From Raphanus sativus (Eukaryota > Streptophyta > Magnoliopsida > Brassicales > Brassicaceae): a stretch of DNA of 64,000 bases. Both the position numbers and the translations under genes were made by a program. Shown here piece by piece: positions 50,165 through 62,430 of the stretch; the first letter of the stretch is position 1, and every line of letters starts with the position of its first letter. A model generated the notes under the pieces. That model was not told the origin of the DNA and ran no database searches. It saw only the letters and a list, made by a program, of their open reading frames with translations. The DNA is taken from assembly GCF_000801105.2 (NCBI RefSeq), contig NC_079516.1:1054001-1118000 (forward strand), written 5' to 3'.

Positions 50165-52130
50165 TTACTTCAGTACACTGCAAAGGAACAAAAAGTTTGT
50201 TCCGTTAAAAGAAACTCTGTTTTTTACTTTTATATGATGCATCTTTTTTTAGTATGAGAAGAAGGTTACTTGTATAAGTATGCAGCGATGCCCAACACAA
50301 TACACAGCAAAACAATATCGATGCAGAAGTTCCGGCTTGACCTCAGCTGCATTAATAAAGAAGGAATCAACAACAGGGCTGAGAGTTTGAGAAGAAAAAG
50401 TTTCAAAGGCTCAAAGATCAACCTGGTTCACAGTATCTTTAAGTCTAACATTGGTGTTCTTAAGATCCGAGGTTGCTCTGTCCACCTGTGAGCGAGCTCA
50501 GTAAGTTATTCAGACCATACAACTAATGGTTTAAGATAAAAGGAAATGAATTTGGCTGTGTGTTCTACCTTGGAGTCGATTTCATCCATCAGAGGAACTT
50601 GCCGATCCAGCTCCTGCATGAATTACATGGGTCGTGACATGGATCATCAGCTCAAGTACTGAATAAGTGGAGCGAGTAATTAAGAGCTGCAATTTTAACA
50701 AACTCACCTCGTTCATATCAGACGCCATATTCTTCAAAGCATCTAAACCTTCGGAGATCATGTCCAGACCTTGTTCCTGATATATAATACTCATGTCGAC
50801 AAAGTCATATACCATCAGAGCTTAAGCGAGGAAAAGAGTAGAGATAGAACATCACTTGCCTGCTTGATTTTCCGCATCTCATACTCTTGTCTGAACTGGC
50901 TAGATTCATGTGATTCTTGAAAGTAATCATCATCAAAACGCCCATCTAACATCCACAATAGAGATGAGTTAGTGATGCGGAACAAGATGCTGTTGAAGGA
51001 GTCCCAGCACTACTATACAATAAGGAACAAAGCTAGTTGTGTCAAATCACCTGAATCAAACTTGATATCAGGACGAGATGCTGTTGAAGGAGCCCAAGCA
51101 TTGGTGGCTTTAGGGCCACCAGCTGTTCCATCAGGTATGGCGTCAATCCTGGCCGGAAGCGCAAGGACCAAATCATTTCTAGCAGCAAGCTCTTCGGTTG
51201 TAAGGCCCTTGACCTAAACAATGGTATAGATTGCCACCGAGTTTACAAATATTCTCTTAAATATCAGTTATTTTTTTATTAGAAATCTCTTTAAACAAAC
51301 TACACTCTTTATACTCGACTTTACACTGAATGACTTTACACTGAATGCGACACTGACCAATTACTAACCAATCCAGCTAAACTTCATTTGGTCTAAGATA
51401 ATTCGAATCTCTTGATTCATCCTTATCTCTTAAGCTAAGCTTTATTGCCAAACCGTGTCATTAACAACTTCCACCAATAAGCTGACAACACGCCACGACT
51501 GTTAGTGTTCTAACCTCAACATCTGGTCCTAGCACTAAACCACCATTCTCTCTCTTTCTCGGCCATTATTTACAATCATTCCGAAAACAAAGAACCTCAG
51601 TCAAACTAGAAGCAACATAGCTGATCGATCCATGAAGGGAGGGAAGAGTAAAAGATGATGAGAAAGGAAAGCTAACCCGCTTAACAGCAAGTCTCTGCAA
51701 CTTGGGAACTTCCTCAGACAACCTAGCCTTAGTCCTGCGGATCTCAGCGTTCATTGCAACAGCAGAAGCCCTGTTCTTCTCCTTGGTAACAAGTTCAGCT
51801 TTCTGCAAAAAAACCCAACACAAAACCATCATACAAAAGTTTCGATATTTCAACTACACTCATGCAAAGTTTCCACCTTTAAAGTCCAGACACCAAAAAT
51901 AACAAACTCTTATGTGCCAACATTGTAAAGCACACAACTTTGAATCCAATTATGCAAGAGAGGGATAATCACACCTCGAGAGCAGTCTCGATTTGGGTCT
52001 CGAAAGCGCCATAGAGACGAGCGAAAGCATCATCGCCAGAGACATTAGCCTCACGCTGTTTGTCGACATCGTACTTGTCGTACTTCTTACAGATCGAGTC
52101 AACTCTAGTCAAAATATCGATCACTGTCAT
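50165..52130 (-). CDS. SYP71: Qc-SNARE SYP71
   Basis: SYP7-family SNARE, plant-specific, on ER and plasma membrane, active in membrane fusion during cytokinesis and secretion. Nine exons on the minus strand: 51,975-52,130, 51,677-51,802, 51,051-51,213, 50,860-50,945, 50,708-50,776, 50,569-50,613, 50,423-50,485, 50,270-50,346, 50,165-50,177. They give 265 residues; Arabidopsis has 266. It starts MTVIDILTRVDSICKKYDKY. The SNARE coiled coil runs from about QEQGLDMISEGLDAL to LKDTVNQLRSS, with the zero-layer Gln in the middle. The tail anchor is FCIDIVLLCIVLGIAAYLY. The final exon codes for only the last four residues and part of a codon. Intron 4 has a GC donor (CAG then GCAAGT). The 3' end continues into a transcribed flank at 50,040-50,160. 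Confidence 0.95.
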
Positions 52131-52467
52131 CTTCCGGATCTAAAGGGCATATAATAATAATAATAATCTCTGATCCGAAGACTTTCGTTTTGTGAAAATT
52201 TGAATTTCTGTGTCCGGACGAACGTTTGGAGAAAGTGGTTCTTCGGCGGACAAAACAGCCGGCAAGAGAATATTTACTTATTACTACCCAAACCTTTCTT
52301 TATTTTACATTATTGACTCTAACTTTATATATTACCAAACTAGTCCATCGGCGGTGGTCTTTATTTATATTTACTGCGTGAATCTTTTAGAGACAAGTTT
52401 ATAAAGTCTTCCCAACTGTCTCCGGCCGGCGAGTGGTGGTGATCTCCGGAAGCTTCGAAGCGCAGCC
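52131..52467. other. Bidirectional promoter region, SYP71 / S1FA3
   Basis: About 337 bases separate the two divergent start codons. An ATA-type repeat at 52,150-52,165 is in the SYP71 leader. No clear TATA was assigned to either side. Confidence 0.5.
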
Positions 52468-53292
52468 ATGGCCGATGAATTTGCGGTTAGATCTGTTCTC
52501 CCCCTCTCTGTCAATTTGTTCGTTTCCTTGAGATCAATTCTCTCGTTAGTTACTCACGATGATGAAGATGAACCGCTAGATCTGCATTTGACTGTGTTTA
52601 GATTCTGCTTTTCCTATAATCTTACGATACTCTCCCATGCCTAGCTGCCGATTTGAGTCTGATGATTATGATCTGATCTGATTAGTTTAATGCATATGAT
52701 GTTCCGGTTCTTAGATCGAGATTTGCGAGCATTTTTGGGTTCATTCATGTGATCGACCGAACCAAAGTTGTTATCTTTAGATACTATCATCACATGCATG
52801 TGATCTATTCATTTGCAGAAATGGCCACTGGTAATTATAGGATTAATCTCTTCTTCGTGGCCTTTTACTCTAATTGGCTGAAACTAAACTGAGAAAAGCT
52901 AATTAGCATGTTTCTATCTGTGTCTATATCTTGCAAAGTCTGCAACTTTTCTCATTTTCTTACAGAAACATTGTAATGATAGGCATCTGTTCTTGTGTTC
53001 TGTCCCTCTCGCTTGATCTTGTTGTGCTCTTCTTGCATATGGATTTTATTTTGAAGTTGCTAAGAGAGAGAAAAAACAATGTTAACAGGGAAAAATCGAA
53101 AGCAAAGGGCTAAACCCGGGACTGATCGTCCTTCTTGTGATTGGTGGGTTGCTGGTGACTTTCCTTGTGGGGAACTTCATCCTCTACACATACGCTCAGA
53201 AGAATCTGCCTCCGAGGAAGAAGAAGCCTCTTTCCAAGAAGAAGATGAAGAAAGAGAAGCTTAAGAAAGGCGTTCAAGTTCCTGGCGAGTAG
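52468..53292 (+). CDS. S1FA3: S1FA-type small DNA-binding protein
   Basis: S1FA proteins are small plant proteins first described as binding a negative element in plastid ribosomal-protein gene promoters. Two exons: 52,468-52,485 and 53,089-53,292, giving 73 residues. The first exon encodes only MADEFA. The second encodes [11 protein letters not shown], a hydrophobic segment [20 protein letters not shown] that looks like a membrane span, and a very basic tail with [17 protein letters not shown] (nuclear-localisation-like), ending VQVPGE. The combination of a clear transmembrane-like segment and a basic tail is usual for the family and makes its real role uncertain. The intron is 603 bases. 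Confidence 0.88.
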
Positions 53293-53948
53293 TTTCTTTT
53301 TGTTTTGTTATCTTTGATCATTTCCACTTTGCACGACTAGACCTTTACATGACTCTTTTAGTTTTGAATGTTTCGATATTAGCATATGATGTTTCTTGAA
53401 TTAACAATGGGTTCTCATCCCTATAAGCTTTGCTGGGTAATGTGATGTCGAGTTTGATATAGCTTTTGATGTGTTCCTTTGTTAATAGTATATCTTAATG
53501 ACGAATTGCAGGAAAAAAAAAGCAACTAAATGTCTTGTTAGGATGTCTTTGGTCAGAATACAGAACACAATAGATGACAAACTGTTATATTAAACTGAGA
53601 TTATCTTTTACATTTTAACTTAGAAAAGTCAACAGTGACGCACACTAACAGCTTGAGGATAGACAATAGATTAAGAAGTTCACATATCCGCAATCACTAG
53701 CTATTCTTCTAAACCTTGCAATCTAAATCTCTAGAGAAATATGAAGAAGACTTCTGGTAGTCTGGGATTCTTCTGGTTAACATAAAAGATTCTTCTGGAT
53801 TTTATTACAACACCACCTTGGCATGATATGATGATACGAACCTTCAGAGATCTGGATCCTTCTGGTGTTGCAAGATCGAGTATATACAGGAAATTACTGT
53901 GCAGAATTTATGATGACGATTGGGGATTATCTAGAGTTGTTGCTTTTA
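53293..53948. other. Intergenic, convergent 3' flanks
   Basis: 3' flanks of S1FA3 and the POLAR-like gene. A CTTCTGG-type motif recurs several times at 53,750-53,865. No gene is seen. Confidence 0.45.
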
Positions 53949-55658
53949 TTAAACATGGACAGATGACTCCATAGGTCTTTTCATCCCAATGATCGGCTTC
54001 CTTTCCTCTTTATCAGTTTGGTTATGTTGGCTCCATGAAACTGAGAGATCCTGGTTCATGTCTTGTTCATGTTCATCATCTGAGGAAACACCAACAAATT
54101 TGTTATGCGTTAAGGAATTCAATAAAGCGAGTATTGAAATATATGTTTGGTTTCAGTTTCTGTTTCTTCAGTTTTTTTTTTCGTCAATGAGAGACTTAAT
54201 GATGAGATTTAGATTAGAACCAAATGTACCTGAACGGTCCAAGAGAGGAAACTCGGTCAGCCGTCTAACGCAGACCTTAAGCGCTTGGAGTTCAGCTTCC
54301 TTCTCTTGGAGTTTGGACTGAGTAGTCTGCAGTTCAGACTCAAGCTCATTGATCTGGCCTTCTTGTTGCTCAATGAGAAGGCGGCTTAGTTTCTTGTCCA
54401 GCTCAGATGCTGATATTCCACCGTATTGGTATGACTCAGATCCATTCACCACATCCTTACACTCCTCCATACATTCACTTGTCTAATGCAAAAAAAAGTA
54501 AAAGTTTAGTATTAGCTTTCAACCGTTGTACCCAACCAACTAACCAATGCCCAACATCATAACGTAAGGAACACACTAACCTCAGCCAAGTTGAGTTTCT
54601 GAAGCTCAGATTCAAGCTCCATCTCCAACTGTTCCATTTCTACTGCCTCATCATGTTCTGGCTCCTCGGTTAGGATGCTGCTGGCATATTCTCCATCATT
54701 GCCTGACTTAGTGTCCAGAGATTCTCTTGTGGGATCAGATATTCCACTGGATTTCACCTCATGGAAACCCTGTAAAGACTTAATCCTAGAAAGTTCATCT
54801 TTAAGCTCCTGGATGACTTTGACAGTTTCTTCTGTTGCTGTATGCAGCTTACTGATTTCGTTTTTCTCTGCTGACATCATGTACATCATGCAGACACCAA
54901 GTGCCGAGCTGAAAGTGGAACGATCTGAAACATGGAAGAATCAATTGTCAATAACATACAAAAGCCAAAAAGGAATGTGATAGGCTTAATTAATCTACAG
55001 ACAAAGATCTATTTTGTCGGAATCAACTTAACTATAGACTAAGCACAAAAATAGTGACCAAAGCTCAAATCACTCTTGCAGTAACCATAATTGACAACAA
55101 CTCAGAGTATATATACATGAACATTAGTAAGCGAAGTAGCACCTTCGGAGACTGCACATAAATTACATAAGAGATTCAAATTAATTAACAAAATCATCAC
55201 AGTTTTCAAAAAAAAAAAAAGCTCAAACCTTGATTATTATCATAACGTGACACACGTTTTGAAGCAGAGGAGGCAGCAGCACTCAAAGTTCGCGCCTTTT
55301 TCAAGCAAACACTTCCAGATCGGTTCTCGATCTCAGAGCCACCACCACCACCACTGTTTTTCTTTTTCTTCTGCTTCATCAATCCACGAACCTTAACCTT
55401 GCATGACACCCCTGCACACTTCCTAAACCCGGGAGAAGACCCGGATCCGGACCGTGCAGACCCGGAGCTAGAAAACCGGAAAACGCCGTTGGTTTTGTCG
55501 CAAGGAGAGTTGAGAAATCCGATACCGACAGGAGGAGGAGCGACGGGCTCACGCTCTTCTTCTCCGTGATCCTCGGGTGGAGAAAAAGGGTTCAAGAAGC
55601 GTTTGGCAATAAGACCAGTGGATCCAGCAATGGCTGCTCCTAGAATAACTTGCCACAT
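53949..55658 (-). CDS. POLAR-like coiled-coil protein
   Basis: Resembles Arabidopsis POLAR-like proteins, relatives of POLAR, which marks the polarity site in asymmetric stomatal divisions. Assignment rests on position (At3g09730) and general architecture. Four exons on the minus strand: 55,229-55,658, 54,581-54,924, 54,230-54,482, 53,949-54,079, giving 385 residues. It starts MWQVILGAAIAGSTGLIAKR, a hydrophobic helix. A Ser/Gly/Lys-rich stretch with KQKKKKNSGGGGG follows. Then come long coiled coils: EKNEISKLHTATEETVKVIQ, the acidic EAVEMEQLEMELESELQKLN, and EQQEGQINELESELQTTQSK. The C-terminus ends MESSVHV. MWQV was taken as start over an upstream GTG because ATG is expected. All junctions are GT-AG. 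Confidence 0.85.
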
Positions 55659-56220
55659 CTCTGACACTCAGAAAGTGTCGAATAAGAGAGAAGCGAATAT
55701 TAGAGGAAGTAGATCAAGAAAGAGCTGAGGAGTTTTGAAGTGTAGAAAACGACGAACAGAGTCGGAGAAAGTCCCGAGGAGACAGAGAGAGAGAGAAGAA
55801 GAAGAAGAAGAAATGGAGATTTTTTTTTGTTTTGTTTTTCAGCGGCGGTGGGTCAGACCATCACATGTTTCCCGCTTTTCAGACAAAGTTTCCAAATTTA
55901 ATCTTTTCTTACCAAACTCATTTTTAGATTTTTAAAATTAGGGCTTCTGTCGTATTAATATCGTATGTTTCCCCCAAAAAATATTAGGCCTTCTGTTTAA
56001 GCTGGGCTTTTAAAGGCCCATTTAATCAGTAATGGTTCGGCCTCTGTTTTGGTTTATAGACACCAAATGACGAATTTGCCCTCGACAGTATTTGAAAACG
56101 ACGACAATACCAAACCCTAAGTGTTAAACCCCCATAACCTGAAAGAGACCCCTGGTTCTTCGCTGCCGTCTCTCCGCCGTCGCCAGTGTCACCACCGGTA
56201 CTTTACACTTCTTGGAGAAG
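55659..56220. other. Bidirectional promoter region, POLAR-like / RH57
   Basis: Head-to-head promoters. A GAAGAA run at 55,797-55,811 is in the POLAR-like leader region. Around 56,000 the motif AGGCCCATTTA and its relative GGGCTTTTAAAGGCCC match the telo/site-II-type GGCCCA elements common in promoters of ribosome-biogenesis genes such as RH57. Confidence 0.55.
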
Positions 56221-58879
56221 ATGGAGAAAAGCGTGAATTTTCTGTTCGGTGGAACGAACTTCAACAGGAAGAAGTTTGCTCCAGATTTCGCCAAGTTTAA
56301 GGTTTGTTCTACCTCTTGTTGTTAGCCTTGGTGTGAATCATCAGCTCTTTCTTATTGTTCTGAAATCGACATTGCTGTGTTTTAGAATCGCAAGGAGGAG
56401 GATGATGATGCTCACAACAAGAAACTGAGCTTCTTTGAGGAGGAAGAAGAGGAGCCTGAGCAAGAGAAGGCAGTTTCCTCCTCCTCTAAGAAGAGAAAAC
56501 GAAAATCTGCTAATTCCGGTAAACATTCTGAAAATTTTTAACGACTGGTTTGTTTGTTTGTGCTAACATTGGTCTGATCCAACTTTTTTTTATCATGTCG
56601 GAAAAACAGAGCCAGTTGAAGGATTCGATGTGTTCAAGAGCTCAAAGAAGTCACGTTCCAACAAAGGGAAAGAAGTTGAACAAGAGACAAAGGACGAGAC
56701 TTTAGAAAATCCCAAGAAGGAGCTTTACCGGCAAATAGAGGTATTTGTTTTTAATGTTTTGTCTCTGTTTCATTAGTGTAACATTGGTTTATCTCATAAT
56801 GGCAGCGAGATGCTTTGTCGAGGAAACAGTACAACATTCATGTTTCTGGTAACAACATTCCAGCCCCACTTAAAAGCTTCACAGAGTTGTCATCCAGGTG
56901 CGTGTGGAATCTTATTTTTATTTTTAACAATAGTTTTGATTTATTGTGCTTATAGATAGGAATTAGTACTTTTGAAAGCCAAGTTAAAACTGTTAACTCT
57001 TTTGTCCATTGACATGCTTTTAGCTATGTTGTGTGTTGATTATCTTGTTACAGGTATGGTTGTAAGAAATACATATTACGCAATTTGGCTGGACTTGGAT
57101 TTAGAGAGCCTACTCCAATCCAGAGGCAGGCTATTCCAGTTCTCCTATCGGTATGATGATCTTTATTCATTACGGCAGAGACACTTAGGTTGATGGGGAA
57201 ACAAAAGAGATAGATGTATCTGTTCCAGTTTTGAGTTTTGCTTTTTGCTTAATGTCAGGGTCGTGAATGTTTTGCCTGTGCTCCAACTGGGTCAGGAAAG
57301 ACCTTTGCTTTTATTTGCCCCATGCTTATAAAACTCAAGGTATGAAACTACTCTCTCTACTCTGTAACCCTCTCGATTTCGCAGTTTCTGATTCTTGAAT
57401 CATGCTCTCTTTTTTCTTGTTGTTGTTGTTTCAGCGCCATTCAACTGATGGTATAAGAGCAGTCATCCTCTCTCCTGCACGAGAGCTAGCTGCTCAAACA
57501 GCTAGAGAAGGGAAAAAACTTATCAAAGGAAGCAAGTTCAACATCAGATTAATGACTAAACCCCTCGCCAAAACTGCTGATTTCTCGAAGCTGCAGTGTG
57601 ATGTTCTCATATCAACACCCATGCGGCTTAAACGAGCCATCAAGGCTAAAAAAATCGACTTAAGCAAGTACGTCGATAGCATATATATGTAGAATTTTAA
57701 CATTTTATATGTGTTTTGCCTATTTACCTCTTAATCTCTGTTGAATACAGGGTGGAGTATCTTGTCCTTGATGAATCCGACAAGCTGTTTGAGCAGAGCA
57801 TGTTGAAGCAAATAGACGGCGTGGTCAAGGCTTGTTCAAACCCTTCGATCATACGGTCACTGTTCAGTGCTACTCTACCCGATTCTGTTGAGGAGCTTGC
57901 GCGTTCCATAATGCACGATGCTGTTCGTGTGATCATTGGCCGAAAGTGAGTATATATAATAATACTTCACAACATTTTCTTGCAGCAAAAGGATCTTACG
58001 TTTTGAACATTCTTGCAGGAACACAGCATCTAAAACCGTCAAGCAGAAGCTTGTTTTCGCTGGAACTGAAGAAGGGAAGCTTCTCGCTCTTCGCCAAAGC
58101 TTTGCACAGGTAATAAGCTCACTTATTTGAACAGTGTTATCAAATGTTTCCTTTGTGTAACTCCTTTTGTCTACGTGGCTGTAGAGTCTGAATCCACCGG
58201 TACTGATCTTTGTGCAAAGCAAAGAACGAGCAAAGGAACTCTACGATGAACTGAAGTGTGATAACATCAGAGTCGGTGTCATCCATTCCGATCTCCCTGC
58301 AGGAGAGGTAATCATCATCATCATCTCTCTCTCCACATATATAGATTGTATGAGATGATTGGAACGAGATAACTAAACTAAACCACTGGATGCTGCATGC
58401 AGCGAGAGAACGCTGTTGATAGCTTCAGAGCAGGGGAGACGTGGGTTCTGATTGCCACTGATGTGATCGCTAGAGGTATGGATTTCAAAGGGATCAACTG
58501 CGTGATAAACTACGACTTCCCGGACTCTGCTTCTGCATACATCCATAGGATTGGTATGTTTGTACATTTTTCTCCACACTTGTGTGCTTTTGATTCTCTT
58601 CTTGTGATGATGCATTTTTGTGAAAGTAAGCGCTCTCTTTTTGAAACGTTTGTTATAGGTCGATCAGGGAGAGCGGGAAGGAGCGGTGAAGCGATAACGT
58701 TCTACACGGAAGAAGATATGCCTTTCCTTAGGAACATAGCCAACACCATGACATCGTCGGGATGTGAGGTTCCGTCGTGGATCATGACTTTGAAGAAGAA
58801 GAAGTGGAAGAAGCATAGGCCAAAACGTGATGCTATATCCACTCGACCCAAAGAGAGTAAAATCGAACAAGAAGAGTAA
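56221..58879 (+). CDS. RH57: DEAD-box RNA helicase RH57 (DDX52/Rok1 type)
   Basis: Nucleolar helicase of the Rok1/DDX52 group for 18S rRNA processing; in Arabidopsis its loss alters glucose and ABA responses. Twelve exons: 56,221-56,301, 56,386-56,518, 56,610-56,740, 56,806-56,897, 57,054-57,150, 57,259-57,339, 57,435-57,667, 57,751-57,945, 58,019-58,109, 58,185-58,307, 58,403-58,553, 58,659-58,879. They give 542 residues, near the Arabidopsis length. After an acidic/basic N-terminus: Q motif [13 protein letters not shown], motif I APTGSGKT, Ia PARELAAQ, Ib STPMR, motif II DESD (not DEAD), motif III SAT, then motif V VIARGMDF and motif [13 protein letters not shown]. The tail is Lys-rich. Frame is kept through every junction, so the gene looks intact. 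Confidence 0.95.
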
Positions 58880-59943
58880 ACGTCAATATTACCTTGGTTG
58901 CTACATTGACAATCACTTTAAAAATAGTCAGTTTTGTATTTTTATAATTTTAAGTTTCAAAATTTCTGATAAAATGTATGAATTCTAAGTTTTTTTATAA
59001 TTTTGATATGTATGGGATTTTGGATTCATCTTCTCTGTTCTATATAATTTTGATTATACATATCAAACAAGCTAATATCATTTGTCCGAGGGAGAGTGGT
59101 CTGGTCTCTCTATGTAACAAGACATGTGCATTAGGTAAATGTCTATTCTCAAAATAAATATCATTCTGGAATTTAGCAAGATATAAATGCATGTTATTAA
59201 CCAAACATGTAAGATATTATAGCTCAGTGGATTTTATAAAAATATATATCGAAGCATATACCAGAACGACCACACGGCTGGTATGTATCACGTATGAAAT
59301 AGAAAATTGATATTATTTTAACTAACGATCATGGCGTAGATAGACGCTGCTAAATTATTAAGAAAGGCTTTTGAGTTTATTGGCGATTCCGCGTTGTAAT
59401 AGATTCGGAACTACATAAAAAGATACAATCACGTTCTCATACATGTCTGTTTTTTGTTAAAAACTTAACAAAATTGTAGTAGGCATATAACTTTTTAGCA
59501 GGTGAAGGATTTAAATCATTGATACAATAATATTATGACAGAGCAACAATCAGATCAATAATTATCATTACCACTATTCAAATTCAATGTCTCGATTTGG
59601 AGTAAAAGTTGTCAAACTGAGTTCCTTCTTTTAATTTGTTTTGTTTACGTTCATATAATAAAAAGTCGTTAGAAGTAGATATATAAAAAAAAAGAGCGGC
59701 AAGCTGTTAGTGGGGTCTCACACAAATAATACTCTACCTGCTTGAAGTCGAGAGAGTGATGACAACGTGAGGAGGATCTCTTTTCAATTTAGCAAAGATC
59801 AAAAAGGTCGACCGATTCAAATTCTTATTTAGCATTTCTATCTCCAAAGAAAGTCGCACATACATAACCATTAAAGAGTGTTTTTTTAGAAAGGTTTTTT
59901 AAGTTGAACTTGGAGATCATCTGATCAGAAAAGAGAAGAAGAG
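58880..59943. other. Intergenic: RH57 3' flank and IQD1 promoter
   Basis: AT-rich. No gene or repeat recognised. The IQD1 leader appears to start in the last ~150 bases. Confidence 0.45.
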
Positions 59944-61746
59944 ATGGTCAAGAAAGCGAAATGGCTGAAGAACGTTAAGAAGGCTCTTAGCCAAGATTTA
60001 AAGGTACCACTGAGTTTAGATGTCATGTAACAGATTCATATTCTTGTGCCTTTTATCAATTTTTTTTATTTTTTTAAATATGTTTTTGATTACAGAAACT
60101 GAAACATAAATCGGTTGAGTATCAGAATAGTGAGATCTCTTATCCTGTATTAGTAGCTTCATCCAGAAGTTCTCCTCCTCAGTTTGAGGTCAGAGTTGAT
60201 AAGGTCAAACATAAGAAGAATCTCTTCCCTCCTCCTCCTCCTCCTCCTCTAGAAGAAGAAGAAGAAGATGTTCTTGTAGATTCACCTCCATCTTCTCCTG
60301 AGTTTGTTCCTCCAGCAGCTAAACCTTGTAGGTTTGCAGGAAAGTCAAAGGAAGAAGCAGCTGCCCTCTTAATCCAGTCTACATTCAGGGGTCATTTGGT
60401 ATGTTTTATTCATACTCTTGGTTTTGGCTTTGGTTAAAACTTGTGTGCTTAGTTAATATGCTGTTTCATTGTTCATTTTGTTTTAAAAAATGGATAAAAT
60501 CAAGATGTGTTGGTTGATTTTTTTCTTCAATTGAGGAAAGGGTATGAGATTATCTTTTACAAATTTCTACAATGCTAGGCAAGAAGAGAGACACAGGGGA
60601 TGAGAAGGTTGGCTAGACTTAAGTTATTGATGGAAGGATCGGTTGTACAACGGCAAGCTGCGCATACACTTAAATGTATGCAGACTCTGACACGTGTACA
60701 GTCACAGATCCGGTCTAGGAGAATCAGGATGTCAGAAGAGAATCAAGCTCGACATAAGCAACTTCTTCAGAAACATGCCAAAGAGCTAGGAACCTCGAAG
60801 GTCTCACTCTTGTGTAACTTTTTTTTTTTTGTTATATTCCTAATATCCTAATATTTGTTCTTTCTTTCAGCAGAGTGGAGGTAATTGGAACGACAGCAAT
60901 CAGTCCAAGGAGAAAATCGAAGCAGGTTTGTTGAGTAAGTACGAGGCGACAATGAGAAGAGAAAGGGCATTAGCTTATGCATTCACACATCAGGTACTTT
61001 CATGCAACTACTCTTAGGGGTTTAGAGGTCTCTCTCACTCTCTGCCTTATACTCATATATTTGTACTCATTTATTTGTAGCAAAACTTGAAGAGCAACAT
61101 GAGATCTGGAAACACAATGTTCATGGATCCTAGCAACCCGACTTGGGGTTGGAGCTGGTTAGAAAGGTGGATGGCTGACAAGCCATGGGAGAGCTCAGAG
61201 AAAGAACAAAACAAGAACGAAAAGTCGTCGGTTAAGACCTCGACCAACCGTAACTCACATGGAGTAGAAACAACAAAAATTTCAAACCGTAAAAAACTCA
61301 ATAGCTCGACTCAATCCAATATCCCATCATCATCATCATCATCATCATCGACCACAAGAAACCCGAGAAAGAGCAAGCCAAACCAACCGCCCATAAAATC
61401 AAAGACCACTGATGAAATCACCAAGAGCTCGGAGAAGAACCGTAGGCACAACGTTGCAAGTTCATCGGTTAGTGATGACGAGGGCTTAGCTAGCTCAACG
61501 GCTAGACGTCGCAACATGGTTCCCACAAAACCAACACGAGGCAAGCTCAAGGGTCAGAGCTCATCATCAGGCGTTGTCGCTGCTGTTATCACCACCACGG
61601 CAACTACAGAGGAAACTAGTTGTGTTTTACGTGAGAAAGCACCGATAAAGAAACGGACTTCTGTTGCACCCAAACCTAAACGATCCTCAGCCCCGCCCAA
61701 GGTTGAAAGCAGCGTTCTAAAGACGGTGAGAACGCCGTGTGACTAA
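59944..61746 (+). CDS. IQD1: IQ-domain calmodulin-binding protein IQD1
   Basis: IQD proteins are basic calmodulin-binding scaffolds on microtubules and in the nucleus. IQD1 in Arabidopsis raises glucosinolate levels and herbivore defence, which fits a crucifer. Five exons: 59,944-60,003, 60,096-60,398, 60,579-60,800, 60,871-60,993, 61,081-61,746. They give 457 residues; Arabidopsis is about 454. It begins MVKKAKWLKNVKKALSQDLK. A proline run and an acidic run (about residues 57-70) follow. The IQ67 domain spans the exon 2/3 junction, starting EEAAALLIQSTFRGHL and continuing ARRETQGMRRLARLK and VQRQAAHTLKCMQTL, with the junction inside the first IQ motif as is typical. The C-terminus is Ser/Lys-rich and includes WMADKPWE. 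Exon 4 begins at a NAGNAG acceptor (TTTCAGCAG), so one Gln may be optional. Confidence 0.95.
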
Positions 61747-62430
61747 GCAACTTAATTTTTACTATTATTCACCGTTACACATATATATTTTTGGGCTGAG
61801 ATTTGTTTAAACAGTGCAAGTGACAATGTTGGTTTACAATAATGTGCCATGATGATTTATTTTGTGAACTGTATACGTAAGTCTCTGTCACTCATAACCT
61901 TTCCTAATGTACTCCAAGGTTTTACATTATGGAATACTTTTGATGTTAGTTCTGAGCCAAGTTCATAGATAATAATACTACTTCATTTCCAAGAGTTTAA
62001 TAAGCCACTTCAGCAATGCTGGAAATGTAGCCAGACCATATGGATACCAATTTAATTTTGCTTATTCAGAATCAAACCATACAAAAGAAATTTGAAAACT
62101 GAATCCAAACCGGTTATAGATCGTCAAACCCATAAAACATCAAATATTTTAGGAAAATAAAAAAGGATTCCAGCTAATATATGTTCGTGAAGAAATCGAA
62201 GTTAAACCGGATTATTTATGAAAACCGAACAAACACTTTAACAAGTTGGTTTGGTTCGGTTATCTGAAAAAACCTACTTAAAAGAGTTAGAAGGTTCCGA
62301 CTTGCGTTTCGACAAAGTCCAGGTAACTCAAAGAAGTGGCCGAAACCCTAATCGATCGAGATCATCCAACGTTGTTTAAGAGTTGTGTTACTAATCTCAT
62401 CAGATCAAACTCTTGAATCTCTCCCCGAAA
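61747..62430. other. Intergenic: IQD1 3' flank and TIM14-like promoter
   Basis: No gene is seen. The last ~100 bases (CGAAACCCTAATCGATCGAG) contain AAACCCTAA, a telo-box common in promoters of housekeeping and mitochondrial-protein genes. Confidence 0.5.
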
